Shown: positions 60,160 through 64,000 of the stretch, one piece after another | Position numbering within the stretch: the stretch's first letter is position 1 | Layout: each line of letters opens with the position of its first letter | Assembly (NCBI GenBank): GCA_006176705.1 | Contig: QRFJ01003331.1 | Span: forward strand, 80,039 to 144,038 | Length of the DNA: 64,000 nucleotides | Reading direction: 5' to 3' | Source: Cocos nucifera | Taxonomy: Eukaryota; Streptophyta; Magnoliopsida; Arecales; Arecaceae | Program-made: the position numbers and the translations under genes | The notes under the pieces: model-generated | What the model saw: only the letters and a program-made list of their open reading frames with translations | Told to the model about the DNA's origin: nothing | Database searches by the model: none

Positions 60160-61975
60160 GAAAAAAAATTTCTTGGTGAATAAATTGTTGCCTCTAAGGT
60201 TGAACTTGATGAAGTTCAACAAGTAGAAAAATTGACACCTATAGTTGAACCTAAGTCAGATTTGATTAGATCAGATTCAGAGCCTAGTGTACCTACACCA
60301 TTAAGGCGATCCGATAGAGTACCGTGTCATCTGGACAAATACTATGATTTCTTGATCTAGGATGGTGATTCCATCGAACTCGATGAGAATGATGAGGATC
60401 CGATCACCTATATAGATGCAATACAGAGATCTGATTCTGAGAAATGGTTTAAGGCCATGAAGTCCAAAATGGAGGCCTTGAAGGTCAACGATGTGTGGAC
60501 ATTGGTTGACCCACCCGAAGGGGTTAAACCCATTAGATGCAAATGGGTCTTTAAAAGGAAAAGGGGCGCAGATGGCAAGGTGAAGACCTATAAAGTCCGT
60601 CTGGTTGCCAAGGGATATCGTCAATGTTATGGTATTGACTATGATGAGATATTTTCTCCTATAGCAATGCTCAAATCCATTCAGATTATGCTTGTGATTG
60701 CTATCCATCTGGACTATGAGATCTGATAAATGGATATAAAGATAGCTTTTCTGAATGGAGAGTTGACTGAAGAGGTATATATGATACAACCTGAGAAGTT
60801 CACATCCATAGATAAGTCTAAGGTGTACAGGTTTTAGAGATCCATTTATGGACTAAAGCAGACATCTCGGAGTTGGAACGTGCATTTTGATAAGGTGATC
60901 AAAATGTATGGCCTTGTTAAGAATGGAGAAGAATCCTATATTTATAAATGGGCAAATGGTCTAGCAGTAGTATTTCTTATCTTGTTCATGGATGACATTC
61001 TCTTAATCGAGAATGACATCCCTGCACTGCAGGAAACAAAAGTCTAGTTGTCATCATAATTCTCCATGAAGGACATAGGTGAAGCATCCTACATCCTAGG
61101 GATGAAGATCTATAGGGATAGATCTAAAAGGATGCTTGGGTTATCCCAGTCTACGTACATAGATACTATGCTGAAGAGGTTCAGCATGGAGAATTCTAAA
61201 AAGGGCTATCTTTCAATAGGCCATAAAATTTCTCTCTCTAAAAAGGATTTCCGACAACTCCTGAAGAGAGAAAGCATATGAGTAGAGTCCCATATGCTTC
61301 GATAGTGGGATCTATCATGTACTCCATGACATGTACGAGACCAGACGTGGCATACTCACTAGGAGTAATGAGTAGATACCGATCTGATCCTGAAGAAAAC
61401 TATTAGAAAGTGGTTAAAGCCTTACTTAAATATTTGAGAAATACTAAGAACCAATAATTGGTATATGGTGAGTTAGATTTGAAACTTATGAAGTTTACAG
61501 AGCCTAGCTTTCAATCTGACCATGATGATAGTGGAAGCATGTTGGGATACACTTTACTCAAAATGATGGAGCTATCTATTGGAAGAGTTCCAAGCAGCAT
61601 ACTGTGGCATACTCTATTTGCAAAGTAGAGTACATCACAGCATCAGATACTGCGAAGGAAGCTATGTGGCTGAGGAAGTTTATCACCGAGCTCGAAATAG
61701 CATCTTCTCTTGATAGTCTGGTCCTGCTTTACTATGATAGCACTGGTGCCATTGCTCAAGCAAAAGAACTGAAGGCACACCAACAAATAAAGCACATTCT
61801 ACACTGCTTCCACCAGGTCCAAGAGATCGTGGATAGAGGTGACATCGATGTTCAAAAGATCAACAAAAAGAAGAACTTGGCCGACCACTTCACTAAAACC
61901 CCGGTGATAAAGGAGTTCGACAACCACAAGTCGAAGATCGATATTAGATATTGTGCTGAGTGGCTTTAGTATAAG
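60160..61975 (+). pseudogene. Copia-B copy 2: reverse transcriptase and RNase H remnant
   Basis: RT is open at 60457-60726 (VWTLVDPPEGVKPIRCKWVF, then KRGADGKVKTYKV, YRQCYGIDYDEIFSPIA) and ends at a TGA in the YEI-Trp position. The catalytic motif at 60985-60996 reads FMDD. TAA at 61057-61059 is the shared stop. The stretch 61066-61281 (EASYILGMKIYRDRSKRM) is open. RNase H at 61604-61969 is the best preserved in the window: VEYITASDTAKEAMWLRKF, YYDSTGAIAQAKEL, KNLADHFTKTP, ending IRYCAEWL-stop, as family members do. Confidence 0.87.
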
Positions 61976-61982
61976 TGAAAGT
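61972..61982 (+). promoter_or_regulatory. Copia-B polypurine tract, copy 2
   Basis: TAAGTGAAAGT directly before LTR 3 start TGTTGTGAAATG at 61983; one G run has mutated to A. Confidence 0.65.
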
Positions 61983-62943
61983 TGTTGTGAAATGTGTCCC
62001 AAAGCCAACCTCAGCCTGTTGAGGATTGAGCTACATTGTATCTGTAATTGATTCATTAATAAATAAAATAACTTTTTAGCATTTTTTATCGTAAAGTTTT
62101 CATCTTCTAATGAACTTCATTATTGTGATGAAGTTCTTAGGACTATTTAGCTTCAATAAAGAGAGGATTTATCGATTAGTCCTTAAATCTATTCACGAGC
62201 AAATGATAGGCTGTTAATTAGGATGACAGCATCTATCGAGCATAGGTCATTGTATGCCATATAGGTTGGTTGTCCTCTTAACCAAGAAGTATAGAGACAC
62301 TGATATGATATATAAGTGAGATGTATGGGTACATCGTCATTAAATATGATCAACTCTACAGCATTCTGCTATCGAGAATGTCTCTAATGGGATATAGGTA
62401 TAAGTGTCCCTTAGACCTAAGATCACCTCAGTGACTTGCAAGCAACTCACTATGCTTTGGTACTGGACTAACTAAATTTTTAATTTAGAAATGGAAGGCT
62501 TCTGGACATAGTCAAGTATTTGCGAAGTCAGAGTATGATCAAGATAGAATTGACCACTCCAAGAGTTGGAAAAGAATGTATCACTATATTTCAATATAGC
62601 AAAACCTTTGCCAGGATAATCTATCAAATGGATTTGGTATTTTGAAATATAATATGGACAACCTGATCAGAGTTGATAGTTAAACTCTGAGATGTTCTAT
62701 GAGTATTTTGGTCAAGGGGATGAATTATATGGAAACTATATCCGTATAGGTTCTAAGGATGTTGTTCTACACATTCAACCTATCCAGCTATTGGGTACCA
62801 TTGCTAGATGGTTATTTTGATTGGTACAAGAATTTATTTTAGTGCTACCGACTTAGATTCGGATCTATGAGGTCACATATATTAGAGCTCATGATCCAAT
62901 TAGATGGTTGATCAACGATTAAGAATCATTCTAGGGTTAAACA
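61983..62943 (+). mobile_element. Copia-B LTR 3, 5' part
   Basis: Begins TGTTGTGAAATGTGTCCC and is colinear with LTR 2 to CTAGGGTTAAACA. Carries empty sites for Athila-like element 1 (GGATG, 62221-62225) and Copia-A (TGGAC, near 62655). Interrupted at 62944 by an unrelated LTR-like sequence. Confidence 0.88.
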
Positions 62944-64000
62944 TATTAGATATATGTGCCCTAGAAGCCAGAATTGGCTGACACTTGTAATACACTTCTA
63001 GGGGCAAAATTATAATTTTGACTAAAAAGCAATAAATAGGTTATTTTCTATCACATATATATATTTAGTGTCTGTGATACATCCTTTGAGTTAATGGCAA
63101 TGATAATTCATATTTTCAAGAGTTAAAAATTTAAGACATGAATAATCATTATTAACTCATAAATTGCTCCCGACCATAGGATCATCATGAGGATGGTGAT
63201 TGATCTGGAAGGTTGGTGTACAATCGCTTCTCTTCAGTAGATGAGTCTTAAGTCTACGGTGTGGAGACACCGGAGCGAGAGTACAGGTACTCGTTAGAGA
63301 ACGAGGGCACTGAGCATGACCACCTCGAGTAGTCATTAGGGAGTCTACCTTCTCGTCAATGACTGACTCGATGCTGCAGTAGTGTGTCTGGTTCTTTGAC
63401 CTGAGATGCATCGGCAGTTCACCTTGAGGGTGTTATAGTTTGACTATACCATTACTCGGTCTCCTAGCCATATGGAACCCTGAGGTGTATGTTGGCTATG
63501 ACATGTTCATTGTAGGAACTGGATGACATCAAGATGGAATCTATCTACCTCGGTGGTAGAGGAGCAGCCCTATGATGATCATGAGAATCAAGTCCAGAAA
63601 TCCATGGCCATGGTAGAGTGAAATAATAGAAAGAGTTTCTATTTAGATTTTCACATTGGACTTGAATCGAATGATTACATCATATGACAGAGACTAGGGT
63701 TTGACGAGTTTACCTTAACCCTAATCTGATCGGGGCTCAAGATAGAAGAACTGAATCACACAGGTAGCTGCACCAAGAGGTTCGCATTCAGCTCTGATGG
63801 GTTGCCACCATATACTGCTAGGTGTCACTGGTGGATTTTGGGAGCAATTAGAATGATTTAGATGATCGATCATTCTAGCTGTTCGAATCAGAAAGAGTTC
63901 TGATCCATCGAAAGGAGTTTCGATGATGTCAATGATAGAGATCATGACATATCCCATTACCATACAGAACTGAACCTAACTGGGTCACACAAACAAGGGT
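62944..64000 (+). mobile_element. Start of a further LTR element (family F), runs off the window
   Basis: Copia-B LTR 3 breaks at AGGGTTAAACA and an unrelated sequence begins TATTAGATATATGTGCCC, then TAGAAGCC. This looks like a decayed TGTTAG LTR start; the wording resembles the opening of a widespread plant Copia LTR type, from memory only. The rest has no readable protein and several GC-richer stretches (63160-63480). The adjoining AAACA may be the left target copy (AAACG in LTR 2 at 36026). No right boundary is in the window. Confidence 0.5.

Larger units (their letters stand above)
11499..62943 (+). mobile_element. Copia-B array: LTR, internal, LTR, internal, LTR, with nested insertions
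   Basis: Three Copia-B LTRs alternate with two Copia-B internal regions, all in plus orientation. LTR 1 is 11499-11742, 16626-17064 and 27983-29792. Internal 1 is 29793-35097. LTR 2 is 35098-36078 and 55186-56664. Internal 2 is 56665-61982. LTR 3 is 61983-62943 and then is cut by another element. Each internal region starts with a Met-tRNA primer-binding site and ends with a polypurine tract. LTR 1 and LTR 2 add up to 2488 and 2460 bp after removing insertions. Nested elements account for the remainder. Confidence 0.85.

Noticed and set aside
63157..63963. Host gene at the right edge (frames at 63157-63411 and 63721-63963 on minus)
   Set aside because: No domain, no neighbouring exon structure, and the sequence belongs to the LTR-like element starting at 62944.

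Overview
The window is repeat DNA from a large, AT-rich plant genome. I see no host gene, rRNA, functional tRNA or CRISPR array. The diagnostic features are plant LTR retrotransposons: Ty1/Copia elements primed by initiator Met-tRNA (PBS TGGTATCAGAGC), Athila-like Ty3/Gypsy elements primed by tRNA-Asp, and a Tat-lineage Ty3/Gypsy element with a second RNase H. The style of the Copia families suggests a monocot, possibly a palm, but this is a weak inference. All large coding regions are broken by stops and frameshifts and are described as pseudogenes. Family letters A-F are labels used only in this report.

Layout. 1-941: an unassigned AT-rich segment, then the 3' part of a Tat-type LTR. 942-3598: most of a family-A Copia LTR. 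3599-3978: an unassigned promoter-like segment. 3979-8733: a 5'-truncated Copia-D element (pol remnant plus 3' LTR). 8734-11498: a reverse-strand Copia-C remnant. From 11499 almost to the end the backbone is one Copia-B array with structure LTR, internal, LTR, internal, LTR. Its first LTR is split by an Athila-like non-autonomous element (11743-16625, minus strand) and by a full-length Copia-A element (17065-27977). Its middle LTR is split by a 19-kb Tat element (36079-55180), which itself carries a second Athila-like element (38719-45951, minus strand) inserted at its gag start codon. A new LTR-like element (family F) starts at 62944 and runs off the window.

The nesting can be read directly. 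Target-site duplications are visible (TGGAC perfect, GGATC perfect, GGATG/GGACA and CATGC/AATGC imperfect), and for three insertions into the Copia-B LTR the empty site is present in other Copia-B LTR copies of the same window. Copia-B LTR length rebuilt from its split pieces is 2488 bp for the first and 2460 bp for the second, which supports the joins.

The most unusual observation is in the Athila-like element at 11743-16625. Its primer-binding site is not the usual 18 or so nt but continues as about 62 nt resembling plant tRNA-Asp from the D-loop to the 3' CCA, with only transitions as differences. Other points: one identical in-frame stop at the same codon in all four Copia RT remnants, a hairpin-forming minisatellite in Copia-A LTRs, a hairpin shared by the Copia A and B leaders, and a 45-bp tandem array filling most of each Tat LTR.
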